Positions 44,021 to 56,099 of a DNA stretch of 64,000 bases are shown piece by piece. The position numbers were made by a program, and so were the translations under genes. The notes beneath the pieces were generated by a model. That model saw only the letters and a list, made by a program, of their open reading frames with translations, was not told where the DNA came from and did no database searches. Source of the stretch: Pyxicephalus adspersus (taxonomy: Eukaryota > Chordata > Amphibia > Anura > Pyxicephalidae); contig NC_092861.1 of NCBI RefSeq assembly GCF_032062135.1, positions 144,919,770-144,983,769 on the forward strand, read 5' to 3'. Position 1 is the stretch's first letter. Each line of letters opens with the position of its first letter.

Positions 44021-44765
44021 AAGGTGGGATGAAAATATGACGTTTCAAGTAACATTTCTGATTGACTTAGGACAAAAACCTTTTTGCTCATGGAAATGTT
44101 GAGGTGCAAAAACATGTTTTCAATGCAGCGGTCAGACACAAGTCTGAAATGGGCCTTATACTACTATACAACAACACAAAACTTCACAGCAGTAGAAATC
44201 ATCAGTTCTTGGCCCAGTGAACCATTTATCTCTATCTGTTCTATCTAGCAGCTGAATTTTTGTAGATTTTGTAGAACCAAACAACCTAATTTCTGGTCAG
44301 CTTGGACATAACCATAACTCCAACAATAACACTTTGTTCTTTTAAAATTGGAAGCCACCGGTCTCAACTAAAAATACATTACCAACTTTCCTTTCAATGC
44401 ACTTCAGGTAAACAAAGGAAAATTGAGAATTGTATTTTTGGGTTTTCACCAAAATGCACCTAAAATAAAATTCTCAATTTCTGTGAACTGGAGCACAATG
44501 TCTTTGGAACACAAATATCTCTGGAGCACAAAGAGTTACTAAACTAGGGGGTTAATGAAGCACAAGGGGCCACTGGAAGGCACAGATACATGTCCAGTGA
44601 TACACAGTAAAGCTTTAATGGATGTAAGACAATAAAAAGTAGGGAGTGGACATTCCCCAGATCCATTTTAACCACACTGGCCTAATTTTCACAAAAGCTG
44701 CACCAATTAAAACAAAAAACAATTGCCAGATCCTCACTTCCTGCTACATTTTAACATACTAGATC
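44021..44765. other. No feature recognised
   Basis: Nothing assigned. AATTCTCAATT-like words near 44420-44480 give a weak local inverted repeat. Confidence 0.4.
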
Positions 44766-45025
44766 AGTTCTTTTTAATGTGGGGGAACCCTTGAAATACT
44801 TTCAGGTCTTAGGGAACTCCTGACAATATCCAAAGCTCATAGTACAATAATGTAGTGATCAATGAGAAGAATTCCTCTTACGTTGCTGGCCTATGGAAAT
44901 AATGTCACCCTACATATAGTCAACAAAATCAATGGTGTTGGTGGTAACTGACCTTAGAAAGCACAAATTGCTCAATGCTCATGGAACCTCCAGCAACCTC
45001 TAGAACCCTGGTTGAGAAACATTGG
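44766..45025 (-). mobile_element. hAT-like element, family H1
   Basis: Minus-orientation copy. On the plus strand: TTTTTAATGTGGGGGAACCC, TTCAGGTCTTAGGGAACTCC, TGATCAATGAGAAGAATTCC, AATGGTGTTGGTGGTAACTG, CCTCCAGCAACCTCTAGAAC and CCTGGTTGAGAAACATTGG. It is intact over the point where the 47.0-kb copy is interrupted, and so serves as the empty-site comparison. Confidence 0.75.
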
Positions 45026-46370
45026 CCTGGATTGATTGAAGTGGCATTATTTGTAATGGTAAAGAAGGAAATGGACTTACTACTAAATGTGACTATAGGT
45101 GGCAAAGATGCAACTTTTTCCTGTCCCTGACCCCCCTCCCATCATCAATAACTTAGTAGTCATCTCATGTGAATGCATTTATATTGTCATAGAGTTCTAA
45201 TCCAGAATAGGACAGGTAAAACGAGGAAATGTGCACCACAAAAAGTTATGACAGGTGCAGCACAACACAGCATGAAACATATTCCAAAATCCGCTTTAGC
45301 ACCTTAGCATCACTATACTGGCAACAGCCAAACTTAGCACTGCTGTAAGCCTATTTATTGACCCTTTTCTTCCCTATTGAACCCCTTTCAAGCTCATTTG
45401 TAGCTTTAAACTGCGTGTTGCAACCTATTAATATAAAGATTGTTCATATTATAAATAGAGTTTAGAATACAAGCTGCCTGTTGAAGGAAAACATGAGGAA
45501 CTAGAAGATTTTCATATATTTTCTTGCAATTTTCCTTTACTAAAGTATAAAACCCATGACTGCAAAAACTTTCAGCTCTCAGCACACTGCAGAATCAAAT
45601 GTCTGATTTTATCACTGCAGTAGACATGACACCGTTCAAACAAGAAAAAAATCTAATGCATAGGAGATCCAGTCTCACAGCCATGGCCAAATATATTTTG
45701 AGAATGACTCCCCCCTCTCTATTTTTTTTTTAAGACGCTGTCCTCCAAACGCAGTCTGGAAAATAGAAGTTGAAAATTAGTCACAGCTGAAAAAATGAAT
45801 AGGTAGGAGAGATAAAAGGCTATTGAACAGACACATAGGAGACACTTGACCACAAAATAGCAAAGCCTACAAACCACACACATAAAAATATAAACAAAAA
45901 AGGTCTTTCTTCTGAATAATATTGGGGGGAAAGGGGGTTATATCTGAAAGATGAGTTTCCAGTCTATTATCTTAGCCTCTTGTTTGATTATGTATTTTTT
46001 TTTCTTTTACAATCGTGTATAATTCCCGTGGGAGAATTCTGGATTTTCAACCACCAAAAATGAGATTCAGTTTTTGAGATTTCAGGTGAGAAAACAGGTG
46101 AGATTTCTATGCTATATGGGCACAACTTCCACCATTATGTTTTTTGAAATAGACAACAATTTCATATAATACCACGTTGTCATCTGAATATTCCCAGTAT
46201 CTGTGCAGGAATACCCTGAATCACACACAGAGAACTGAGATGTTGAGTGCTACCTCTATGTAAATATAATGACCGATGGAATGACCCCCACCTTGCAGCA
46301 ATTACACCTGAAGCACTAGAGGCACCTGGGAAAACCTAGAAAATTCTGAGCCTCTACTAAGCGGAAGTTA
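45026..46370. other. No feature recognised
   Basis: No gene or repeat family identified. Confidence 0.45.
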
Positions 46371-46376
46371 CTCAAA

Positions 46377-46596
46377 GGGCCTGATTTATTAAAGCTCTCC
46401 AAGGCTGGAGCGGATATACTTTTATCAGTGAAGCTGGGTGATCCAGCAAACCTGTAATTGATTTCTTCAAACTAATTTGCTATTTGTTAGCAAATATTTC
46501 CAATCCTGGACCCGATTAATTGAGGTTTGTTGGATCACCAAGCTTGCCTGATGAAAGTGTATCCTCTCCAGGCTTGGAGAGCTTTCATAAATCAGA
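46377..46596. mobile_element. Palindromic MITE, family P (well preserved)
   Basis: Left GGGCCTGATTTATTAAAGCT with CTCCAAGGCTGGAGCGGATA; right TATCCTCTCCAGGCTTGGAG and AGCTTTCATAAATCAG. Internal GGGTGATCCAGCAAACCTG pairs with a diverged GGTTTGTTGGATCACCAAG. Confidence 0.85.
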
Positions 46597-46954
46597 GTTT
46601 CCCATAGTCTCTAAGTTTGTAAATCTTTTAGTGCCTCCTCCAAAAAGAACCCTATGGGGTTAAGGGGGCTCCCTCCTCCAAGAAACACCTTGTTTTAAGG
46701 ATACATCACACATACTTCCAATAGTAAAAATCTACCAGAGCACAGACTTAATTGAAGTTTTGCTATTTAATCATTGAGCTCCAACAGCTTGATTTGCAGT
46801 TGGCAGTCCTGAATGATGCACAGCTCTGGATCCCCTGCAACAGTCTACTGGTATGTCAATGATGTCCTGGGCTTACAGAAAGATGATTGATGATGATGTA
46901 TGGAGATAATTCTGGAGGAAGATCATGGAGCATTGGGTCTTTGGTTGGGAGGGG
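46597..46954. other. No feature recognised
   Basis: Nothing assigned. A GATGATTGATGATGATG stretch occurs near 46882. Confidence 0.4.
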
Positions 46955-47082
46955 CAGTACCAGGTCCACAGCTCACAGTACATTGGTGTGGTGGTCATTG
47001 TGAAGAATGTCTTCTACATTGCTGGCCATTGGGAAGAATGTCACCCTTACAGATAGCCAAAAAGATCATCGGTGTCAGTTAA

Positions 47083-47482
47083 CCCCCCTGGGGTTATACC
47101 CGAGTATGGCTTTACAGAAAATAGTAACCCCAAGCCACACTTAGGGTAGAATTGAGGACTTACTTGGTCCTCCTGAGCCCACAGCATCCTCCAGCGATGC
47201 CAGTGCAGCATCTAGGTCCACTTGGTGATGCCCGGCCGGGATCGGCGTCCCGTTGCCGATGCCCGGCATCAGCGTCCCCTGGTCTTGCATCCCGGCGTGT
47301 GAGCATTGGAGACGCAAGGCTAGGGGATGCAGATGCCGGGCGGGTATGCGACCTGTGTGCGGGTGGTGTGCGTGCGTCGGGGGCGAGGGACTGGTGAGAA
47401 ATGTAAAATTAGAAGTATTTTACATGTCAAATGTACCGATTTGACATGTAAAAATACTCAAATAATCATACTTCAAAGGAGG
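47083..47482. mobile_element. TTAA-targeted CpG-rich element, 400 bp
   Basis: Flanked exactly by TTAA (47079-47082 and 47483-47486) inside a hAT-like copy. The left end is CCCCCCTGGGGTTATACC and the right end complement CCTCCTTTGAAGTATG; only the first few bases match. The middle (47215-47400) is strongly GC- and CpG-rich with repeated GATGCCCGGC-type words. Near the right end is a hairpin at 47414-47458. TTAA duplication indicates piggyBac or Kolobok mobilisation. It does not resemble family T, so it is a second TTAA-using family. No transposase. Confidence 0.8.
47414..47458. repeat. Hairpin near the right end of the TTAA insertion
   Basis: AGTATTTTACATGTCAAA pairs with TTTGACATGTAAAAATACT around a short TGTACCGA loop, with one bulged base. 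Confidence 0.88.
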
Positions 47483-47575
47483 TTAAACTGACCTGAGAGG
47501 CACAAAATGTTCAAGGAGCCCCTAGCCACCTCTGGAAGAACCAAAAGGTTCTAGGGAACCCTGATTGAGAAACAG

Positions 47576-47940
47576 TGAATAAATTTGTCTACAATTTTTA
47601 GCAAGCACCTTTAAAACTTGATTTTATTCCTTTAAAGTCATCAGTGGAATCATAAAAACAAAAATGTCATATACCTCACACAGCAATAAACAGATATTAA
47701 GGAAAATATTACACATTCAAGGTGGTTTATAGCCATAATGATGTTATAACCCTGAAATGATACATTGGTCATGCTTCTTCTCTCGTGCTATTCGGCTTCC
47801 CCATAATTGGTCCCTGATCTGGTTTAAACCCTTCCACCTGAAAAAGCAATAATACAACACCTTGCAAGTAAATGAAAGCAAATCTTTTATGATAGAAAGA
47901 CACATGTGAAATATGCTCTGAAAAACAAAGACAGGCAAAA
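47576..47940. other. No feature recognised
   Basis: Nothing assigned. Confidence 0.4.
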
Positions 47941-47956
47941 AGATAATAGATAGATA

Positions 47957-48006
<50 letters not shown>
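47941..48006. repeat. (GATA)n microsatellite
   Basis: About 12 uninterrupted ATAG units from 47957 preceded by interrupted units. Confidence 0.95.
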
Positions 48007-49605
48007 CAACACAGGAATATTTTAGGAGTCTCCATGGCCACATTCTCCAAGCAGTATCTCCTATTTTATGGGCTTTCTTTCCTTATGGACAAACCATAGC
48101 CATGTCACCTCTCCTGTAGGAACAAAAGTTCATCCATCTTTTTTATCTCCATGACTCCAAGTAAGGATCTTCTGATTCCCATCACGAAGGCAAGCAGATC
48201 TGTGGTTGTGTCCTATGGTCTGTTTTTCCTATGGTCCCGACCAACTTTCTACTGTCACCTTTCCCAAGATAATGTCAACCACCTTCTCCTGCTCATGCTG
48301 TCTTCAGATGGGTGCTTTTTTATTATACATAAAAGAGAATGACTAGATTCTATACAAAACTTAACAATATGAACATTTTGATTGTATGCTGATTTTGTTG
48401 CTAATGTGAACATTTGCCTGTGTTCATGCTGTCACGGTATTCAATGAGAAGTATTCTCTTATCAGCCATACCTGACAACCATCAGCCAATAGAGGTGCTG
48501 CCTGTTGTGTACTTATACAAACAAGCTGACAAGGTTAGTTGAACTGACTTTAATGTTGGATGTTTGAGATCATTTTGAAGTTGCCCCAAACTGGAGTAGC
48601 ATTTGCTCACTGCCCTTTTTTTGGCACAACCTACACAGTACGTCAGTGGAACATCCACTTTCTCTTTAGGTTTTTTAAATTACATTGTGTTCCATGAACT
48701 TTCCCCCACACCTTGGCTCCATAGAGAAGGCATGCCTAGGGAGCATTGCCAACAAAGCCAAACCCCATGTTTGCAGGATATTAATTATTTAAGTATCACA
48801 AACTCTCCCTTACGAGTTTTCTTTTTTTTTTGTTTTGGAGATTCATCCCTTTTCAGGGGTCCACGGCACTGTCTGTGTTCCTATCTTCCCTCCGCACACA
48901 GGGTCTGTTCAGAATTTAGTGAAGAGTCTGTAGATAAGATTTGTTCAGAGGGACCATTGGGTACAAGCTAGTGTGATCATATCTGCAGCACTGAATTACC
49001 AGTTCTGCGCACCTGAAAACGTTACTAGTATGGGATCTGGTTAGTGAATTTAGATATATTTTGCTTCACAAGGTAAGGAAAAATAAACTGTGCATAGTGG
49101 GAAGTGAGGTAGGAAGGGTGGGTGGATGAGATAATTATATATGTCCAAAGATGGGCAATAAGGGACAGCATACCCTTTAGTACTCTGAACAAACATAGTA
49201 AAAAACACATTTTTAAAGATGTATAAATTAAAAATGTAATGTTAAAATAAATACAAGCTGACCTGCAACCAGTATGGTTTCTTTTTAGTCATTGAAAGTT
49301 CCATGGTATTGCTAAACTCCAGACTGCAGGTACAAGGATTATATTTACCATCCGATCATTAAAACCAGATGTCAGAAATATAGACTTTTGATGGAACACC
49401 TGGCAGAACTCAGACATTTATGTGTTTGCCCGTTTGATCTGCACAGTGTAGCAAAGGAGAGGTGTGAGGGACTTGCTATTTTCATCATATAACAATTGCC
49501 TGTCATAGGGAGTTGCGAGGAGAAATTGTCAGCTGTTCCACAGGTCACTTGATAACATGAAAGTCTGAGCCACATGGCTGAATATTATATTTAGTACACA
49601 TTAAA
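48007..49605. other. No feature recognised (1.6 kb)
   Basis: No gene or repeat family identified. The plus-strand frame of 122 codons at 48603-48971 has low-complexity Phe/Cys content and no motif; I do not call it a gene. Confidence 0.4.
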
Positions 49606-49609
49606 TGTC

Positions 49610-49835
49610 TTAAAGCGTACCTAAACTCAGAAATTTCACTTTACATAAAAGGGTAGACAACCCTTTTATGTAAATTAAAAGTTCTGTTTTTTTTTTTTTA
49701 CATAAGAAAGAGTGCAGCACTGCCCCCTAATTCTCGACCACCTAGGTGATCGAGAATGAATGGGAGCGTAAAGCCTGATGTAGGTAACCCGGGAGGCTCT
49801 TGGTTGCTCCTTTTTCTGTTTGAGCCTTTTCGCTC
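49610..49835. mobile_element. TTAA-flanked element, family T, left part
   Basis: Starts TTAAAGCGTACCTAAACTC, then TTTCACTTTACATAAAAGGG, GTAGACAACCC, GAGTGCAGCACTGCCCCCTA, GGGAGGCTCTTGGTTGCTCC. A local palindrome TTGAGCC/..GCTCAAA lies at about 49820-49838, where the 17.1-kb copy has its hairpin. The right half is missing. Confidence 0.65.
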
Positions 49836-49837
49836 AA

Positions 49838-49870
49838 ATAAAACATAAAATAAAATAAAATAAATAAAAC
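49838..49870. repeat. (AAAAT)n low-complexity run
   Basis: About six AAAAT/AAATAA units. Confidence 0.85.
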
Positions 49871-51155
49871 CAGTTACCAAGAAAGCTTAGGATGGAAATA
49901 AAGAGTCTGTGAATTTTGGGAAGCATGTCCATTTTGGGACATCTACTTCAGCATCATTATATGAGACATTATAATTCTTATTTGAAGTTGTTCCCAAAAA
50001 AATTAAAAATTTGTGTTGGGTCCTCTCCTAATTTTGATATCAGAACTAAACCCCATGATACTCACCTGTCCACATTCTCTCGCAGGTTGCCACCTGCAAA
50101 TTTCTCCTCCTTGTTGCAGAAGGGACATTCCCTGTCCTTTTCTGCAATAATGACCTGCTTGAACATATATATTTAAAAATGGAACATGGAGCAGCAAAAA
50201 GTAGTTGTGTTCCCTCTCATGTTAATACCAAGCCCAATCTAGCCTAGTTGGCCAAGAAAAAGGAAGGCAGTAAGTACGTGTCCACTGTTGTGCAAACCAG
50301 GCCAAAATAAGCCGGGTTGGCCAGGAAAACATGGGTCAGAAAGCATGTTCCCCCTTCTTTTTCTTTGTAACTAACCTAAAAAGTTGACAACCAGAGATAT
50401 CAGTGAAATCCACCGCAGGGCAAAAATTTGCCTTATTTTCATGAAATCACCCGATCATTTAAAAAGACAACACCACCAAGAGATAATGTATTAATATGAT
50501 TATTTCTAAAATAATTGGTGCTTGAAGCCCAGCTGATCCATTATCAGTTTTTAAACTTATAAATGAAAATAAAACTGGGTAAAATCTATTATGCTTCCCT
50601 TTAAAAAAGAAAAAATTTGGGAGTGTAAAACAAATGTGAATATGAACCAGTACAGAAAACCTTTTCATATGTACATTTTTCACATAAAATTAATTTAAAT
50701 TTTAATTGTGCTATACCATACATGTATGCATCTGATCAAAGCATGGATTAGAGAAAAATGATTTTTTTTGCCCATAAATATGTTATCACTTTTCCTGGTA
50801 AAAGAGCAGCTGGTTAAGTGAAGTAAAATTTGTTTGACGGACCTTGACAGATCAAAGTGCACGTGGGCTATAGGAAGCTTTGAAGTGTCTCTAGTATAGC
50901 ATGATGATGCAGAGATGAATGGAGAAGGCAGATAAAAGGTTACCTATTAGAGATGATTAAGAGGATTTCTGTCTGTGTAAAGCTTCACCGTATCAAAAGT
51001 GATTTTCCGTACACCACTCATGTCATATTTAAAACTGACATTGCACTAGACACATGTGCTAAATGATTACGTTGTACTTGATATCAGGTTTTTCATTTTG
51101 GTATTGTATATTGTTATTATGAATTACCTTATTATATAATTATATATAGAATAGC
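49871..51155. other. No clear feature; possible family T fragment near 50040
   Basis: CAGAACTAAACCCCATGATA at 50041 resembles the inner end of family T, but no partner end was found. A loose repetition of AGCCTAGTTGGCCAAGAAAA (50240) and AGCCGGGTTGGCCAGGAAAA (50310) is present. Confidence 0.35.
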
Positions 51156-51159
51156 CATA

Positions 51160-51196
<37 letters not shown>

Positions 51197-51198
51197 CA
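51156..51198. repeat. (AT)n microsatellite
   Basis: Uninterrupted and near-uninterrupted TA dinucleotides. Confidence 0.9.
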
Positions 51199-51328
51199 GT
51201 ATGTAGAAAAATATTTGGATTCAGATGTTTATAGGGAACTGTTAATGTTTTCTCAAACACAATTTACAAAATTGGGCACTTTTACCTTATGTCTTCAAAA
51301 ATGTTTGTTCCAACATGACTGTCACCAT

Positions 51329-51396
51329 GGGCCTGATTTATGAAAGCTCTCCAAGGCTGGAGAGGATAAACTTTCATCAGTGAATCTGGGTGATGA
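51329..51396 (+). mobile_element. Palindromic MITE, family P, half copy
   Basis: Left arm only: GGGCCTGATTTATGAAAGCT, CTCCAAGGCTGGAGAGGATA, TTTCATCAGTGAATCTGGGTGA. It ends where the SINE fragment begins, so a deletion or insertion fused the two. Confidence 0.78.
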
Positions 51397-51404
51397 AAGT
51401 AGCC

Positions 51405-51575
51405 ATGGCACTCTCTGCATGAAGCATGTTATCCCCGTGTTTGTGTGGGTTTCCCTGGGTACTCTGGTTTCCTCCAACTTTCCAAAAACATGTGGAAAGG
51501 GTAATTGGCTTCCTCCAAAATTGACCCTATACTGTGGTTATGACATATGACTATGGTAGGGACATAGCATTTAGG
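51405..51575 (+). mobile_element. tRNA-derived SINE, body fragment
   Basis: Plus orientation: TTATCCCCGTGTTTGTGTGG, GTACTCTGGTTTCCTCCAAC, AAAAACATGTGGAAAGGGTA, ATTGGCTTCCTCCAAAATTG, ATATGACTATGGTAGGGACA. The tRNA-like head and the tail are missing. Confidence 0.7.
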
Positions 51576-53684
51576 ATACGGTATGGGAGCCTGGGAGCCC
51601 AGTAGCCAGTGGCAGAGCAAGATAACAGCCAGGAACAACTGTGCTCATTGGCTGCAGCAAATTTTCTAAAATCCCCTTCCCCTGCACACAGTCTCAGAGC
51701 TGGGGATGCTGAGAAAACTTTCACAGCTAAAGGGAAACTGGGGATGCTGCAGAGTGCAGAGCAGAGGACAGAAAGTTAATTGCTTGATGTCGTTAGGTGC
51801 TGTAAATGCTTACTGCATGAGATTGCCAGCCAAATAATAATCCCTTAATACATTTATTGGTGTTTAGGGTTATTGGTAAGGGTATTGGTTGTTTGATAAA
51901 AAAGGGATGACTCCCATCTACTTTACCCCGGGCATGGGTATAAAAGATGAAAAATTGGTGATACTGGGCTTCATTTAACCTGTAACAGAACCAGCTTTGA
52001 GAATGGTGAGTTTGCAGGAAAAGTAAAGAGTAAGTAAGTATTACATTAAGGGGCTGCATTTTTTTTAGCAGTGCTGAAAAGTAAAAAGTAAAGATTTCTT
52101 TAAAAAGCCATTTGATAGTATAGTCTGCTGTTAATTCACGGCTGGCCACGTGGCAACTTCCTATGCAGTAGCGCTTTCTTCTGAATCAAACCGCTATGCT
52201 TCCTGTAAATCCAGGTGGTCATTCCTCCCTTAAATTACATTATACAACATATATCAACTGAGGCTGTGTTTCACTATCAGGCATAAAACTATCTCCAAAA
52301 CAAACAATCAAACCTCAATTTTTTACTTATTCTTTTTTTGCTCAGTGACATTTTTAAGAGTTTCCACTCTATGTATACCCAAAGTGAATATTTTCTGCTG
52401 CAAGTTTAACTAAAACTTAGTGTAGCATGATGTGAGGATGAGCTGTCAAATGCCTATCTACGTTGATTCCACGCTTGTCATCCTTTGCACTGCTAAGGTA
52501 TACAGGATTTGCACATGGCATGGAAGGAAAAACATTGAATCAGTCCGAAATCTTGTAAATTCTACCATATGTTTTTCTTGGCGAGCTCTTAGGTTCAGAG
52601 AGTACTGTGGACGGACTTATCAAGATGGTATTTAGGTAAGTTCTATGCCAATAACTAAATGGTGCCTTTTGAAAAATCTATTATTTAACCACAAGAATCT
52701 TACATCTTGCTGCCTGTTTTAATGATAAAACAGAGTAATACAAATGTTTTAGAAATTATATTTTCTAGGTGACATATGATATTAATGTAAAATTTTATAT
52801 TATTTAAAATAATATAGTGCAGGGCTATTAAAGTACAGTATCTGTCAACCCGTGCTGAACTGAATGTTTTGGAAAGGTTTAGATAAAATCTCCTGTTATA
52901 TAGTGAATCTTTCAAAACAGAAGTTTCTGGCATTGATATAATTCAACGCAAAGGAGTTTGCTTTCATTGTGTCTTCACAAGAAAAGTGGAAGGCTGGAAG
53001 AGGTTGTCACTCTTCCTGGTATGTCACCCTGTGCCAATTGTGTTCTACTGCCCCTTCCTACTACAGGTAACTGGTTAGCCGTAGTATAGCCAACCAGACA
53101 TTTTTAACTTTACCTAGAAGAGGGAATTTTTTTTTCTGCCCATCTGTATCTAATTAAGGTGATTTGCCATTACTTCCTGCCCTGTAGACTCAACAAGAGG
53201 TGAAAATATATCTTTCCAATGTGAGGCAAACCCTGCTTGGTGAAACTTGTTCTAGCTATCACCAGAGTGTCCTCATTGGTATATGTTCTGTTTATTTGTG
53301 CTCTGGTTAGCAATTATCGACCTAGTATTCTGTTCCTCAGATAATAATGAGCAAATACTGTAAAATAAAAATGCCAATTTACCTTGTTACAGTTGGTGTG
53401 GATTTCAGGGCCTTCAAAGATGGGCAGTCTGTAGGGATCTGTCTTAGGCTTGATGTTCCTTAGTTGGTGTAGTCAAGTCATAGTGACTTAATTTGGTGCA
53501 TTTATTTGTAGGAAAATGTTGAGTCGGTCTGTTACAGATGGGGCAAAACTAGTTTTCTTTCATGATGGCAATTAACTTGTATGAAATGACTACTATGGGG
53601 ATTATATAGTAAAGATTCCTGCAAGTGGTCCATTTTGAGATATTGGTTTTGCTAGCTATATCGTTGGTATGTGGTTGATATGTG
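51576..53684. other. No feature recognised (2.1 kb)
   Basis: No gene or repeat family identified. The frame of 118 codons on the minus strand at 51793-52149 and that at 52432-52635 are motif-free. An old repeat may lie at 51640-51780 (CTGGGGATGCTGAGAAAAC and CTGGGGATGCTGCAGAGTG). Confidence 0.4.
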
Positions 53685-53692
53685 GTTTAGTG

Positions 53693-54059
53693 CAGGGGTC
53701 TATACCGTCAGTTCCGCGGTCCACTAGTGGGCCGCAGCCGTCTGACAGATGGGGCGGGCTTTGGCCGGTGCACCCCCCAGTGGGGTCAGGAGAAGGACCC
53801 CACTTGAGGGGAAGCTCCGGCCAGAGACACAGACCATGTCCCTCGTACACATCGCAGGCTCACAGTGATGGGCCGGTTGTCTGTGGACACAACCCACCCA
53901 CTCTCCCATCGCAGGTCTTAGGGGAGTGGGCAGGTTCGAGCACCATGACGTCACACTGGGGGGGAAGTTTCTTCCACTTTTAGTGACACACGGCTCCCTG
54001 TGCATGCATACGTCCGTGAGATTAGTGGTCTGGGAGCCCCAAAAGGTTGGGGACCACCG
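53693..54059. mobile_element. hAT MITE, family H2, with perfect 8-bp target duplication
   Basis: Flanked by GTTTAGTG at 53685-53692 and the identical GTTTAGTG at 54060-54067. Left end CAGGGGTCTATACC; right end complement CGGTGGTCCCCAACC. An 8-bp duplication and a CAGNGGTCCCCAACC-type end are hallmarks of hAT elements. It is 367 bp, GC-rich, with no transposase. A relative in the opposite orientation starts at 63743. The open frames on both strands here are by-products of the GC-rich composition. Confidence 0.9.
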
Positions 54060-54067
54060 GTTTAGTG

Positions 54068-56095
54068 GCTTCAACTGCAGTACTTTTCAAGCATAGCGTA
54101 CTTTATTCTATTACAATTAGAGGTATATTGTTGGTAAGATCAGTTAACATACCACACATGTAGTGATATGACCAGTAGAAATGAGGTTGTAGTTCCTGGT
54201 GAATGCTAGGTTTGCAGACTAATATTGATCATTGCAAGTGGTGAACTTGGTTTTACTTTCTGAATGGCAGTTATGAATGGCAGTTAGAATGGTAATATGA
54301 CCCCTACCAATCACTAGCTCATTGGAATGTTCCCCATGATTTACCCATTAAGATTTGCTGAATAGCATTTGAATGAGTTTAGCAAACCTGTAGCAAACAG
54401 AACCCAGGAGCACTCACTTGTCATTCAATGTGGCTAGGATGATCAAACAAGAAGTTGTAACTCACATTGAACACTAGCAAGTTGTTTTGTTGTGGAAGTT
54501 TTCATTGATTGCTTCAGAATTAGTGAATGAATATCTACATGTGTGTCAGACAATCAATCCCAATACTGATCAATTTAATGAATACTTTATAATTAAAAAA
54601 GTTCATAATAGATCATATTTTTATTACCATATATGTTGGCTTGCTTGATATTTTATTGATAGGCTTTCTTAGTGATCACAAATTGATATGCAAATAGATA
54701 TCCTTATATTTAGCTGAACAATTGTAGTGCAGAGGGCTGCCAATTGGATACTGATTTATTGGCTAATTTTGGTAAAATTTTATATTAGTTAGTTTAAGAT
54801 CTGCAACAGGATCACCAACCCTGCATGACTCCCGTAAGTAGTAACAACACTGCAATCTCACTGCCATCCCGGACAAAGCCTTAATGAAACGTGGAATTCA
54901 TAGCAAGATTTTAAAGATGCAGACTGGCTGCTAAAAGGGCGTTACAAATTCTGCAGTCATCTGACAATTATAAAATAAAAAGTTGAGAAATGTGTTTAGC
55001 ATACAACATGTGTCAAAAGTGAGAAGTATTATTAGATGTTTTTAGTTTTAGATAAATGTTGCAAGCTATACTTTCTCTTTCGTGACAAACAAAGAAACTT
55101 ACTTATTGCATTAAATTGCCCTGGTGAAGTCTAAGTTATTAGGGATTTCTATACCACAATTATCTGCGTCCAGTGGGACATACAATGCAAGGCAGAGTTA
55201 ACAGCGGATATGAAAGTATTTAGGCATACAGCTGCATTAACTTTTTTTATATATATTTATTGCAGAATTCTTACTTTAAACAATTGTTTGAGCTGCAAAC
55301 TTTCACCATATATATATTTTTTTTATTACCATATTTTTACGTTTGAAAGAGGCAGGAAAAGCCAATACATGTCCCCAGATAAATGAAAACTATTAAGGCA
55401 CCTGAAATTACTATTTAAGGCACAGTTTGTAAAGGAGAAAATAAGGAGATTGAGAGGAAAATGAGAAACAATAAACATTAAATAAATTACCGAAACCGAG
55501 TCTATGCACGGACATCTGTTCCTGCTTATACTTAACAAGTACCACTTTAAATATTTACACAAATGGCTTGCATATCAGAAGCTCTGTTGATTGCATAGAC
55601 TTTAATTCTTTATTTCATGGCTTGTTGTAGTCCGTATTTGTTTTATAGAATTATATAGGAAGAAAGAGGCTTAAAGTAGAACAAGATGTAACGCAAGTAA
55701 AATTAAAGAGCCAGTAAAACTGAATTACAAGGTAGTTTATATGAAAGAGCACTTAAATGAGGGTTTTTCTCCACCGTACCTGATGGTTGGATCAAGCCAT
55801 CTATTTTTATTTATTTTTTCTTTCTTTTAAAGTTGCCTTTCAAAAAGATACAATCTTGGTTTGCCAGGCATAATGTATTCACACTGAAATAGAACTATAA
55901 GTTTGCTTTCTCTTTATAATGGTGATGTCTTTTATGGTTGACTGAGGAAGTATATCAAGAGGAAAAGTCCAGCTCACAAAAAAGTACATCCTGAGACTCT
56001 GGTTCCAAAAACACTAGATTATACTGAATAACTCTATTTTCTATTTAAAACAGGACTTAACCCACGTTGGCTTACCTATCTCTGGTCCCCTGCAG
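54068..56095. other. No feature recognised (2 kb)
   Basis: AT-rich DNA; no gene or repeat family identified. Short TATATAT and T-runs near 55300. Confidence 0.45.
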
Positions 56096-56099
56096 TGCG

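Larger units (their letters stand above)
46955..47575 (-). mobile_element. hAT-like element, family H1, split by an insertion
   Basis: Left part 46955-47082 (ACAGCTCACAGTACATTGG, TGTCTTCTACATTGCTGGCC, TGTCACCCTTACAGATAGCC, ATCATCGGTGTCAGTTAA) and right part 47483-47575 (TTAAACTGACCTGAGAGGC, CAAGGAGCCCCTAGCCACC, GAACCCTGATTGAGAAACAG) together give one family copy, interrupted by the 400-bp element at 47083-47482. Compare the uninterrupted copy at 44.8 kb, which reads GTGGTAACTGACCTTAGAAA across the site. Confidence 0.8.

Noticed and set aside
47152..47444. Plus-strand frames over the CpG-rich insert
   Set aside because: Low stop density from GC richness inside a TTAA-flanked non-autonomous element; no motif.
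47941..48006. CRISPR-like array
   Set aside because: It is a 4-base microsatellite with no spacers; the window is a vertebrate-type genome.
48603..48971. Plus-strand frame of 122 codons
   Set aside because: No domain, no homologue recognised, Phe/Cys-rich low-complexity content, no splice or promoter context; length is within chance for 64 kb.
51793..52149. Minus-strand frame of 118 codons
   Set aside because: No motif and no family recognised; AT-rich composition with many Phe/Lys/Tyr, as expected from chance.
53669..54074. Overlapping open frames on both strands (104 and 116 codons)
   Set aside because: They lie in the GC-rich hAT MITE bounded by an 8-bp duplication; GC-rich DNA has few stops, and no protein motif is present.
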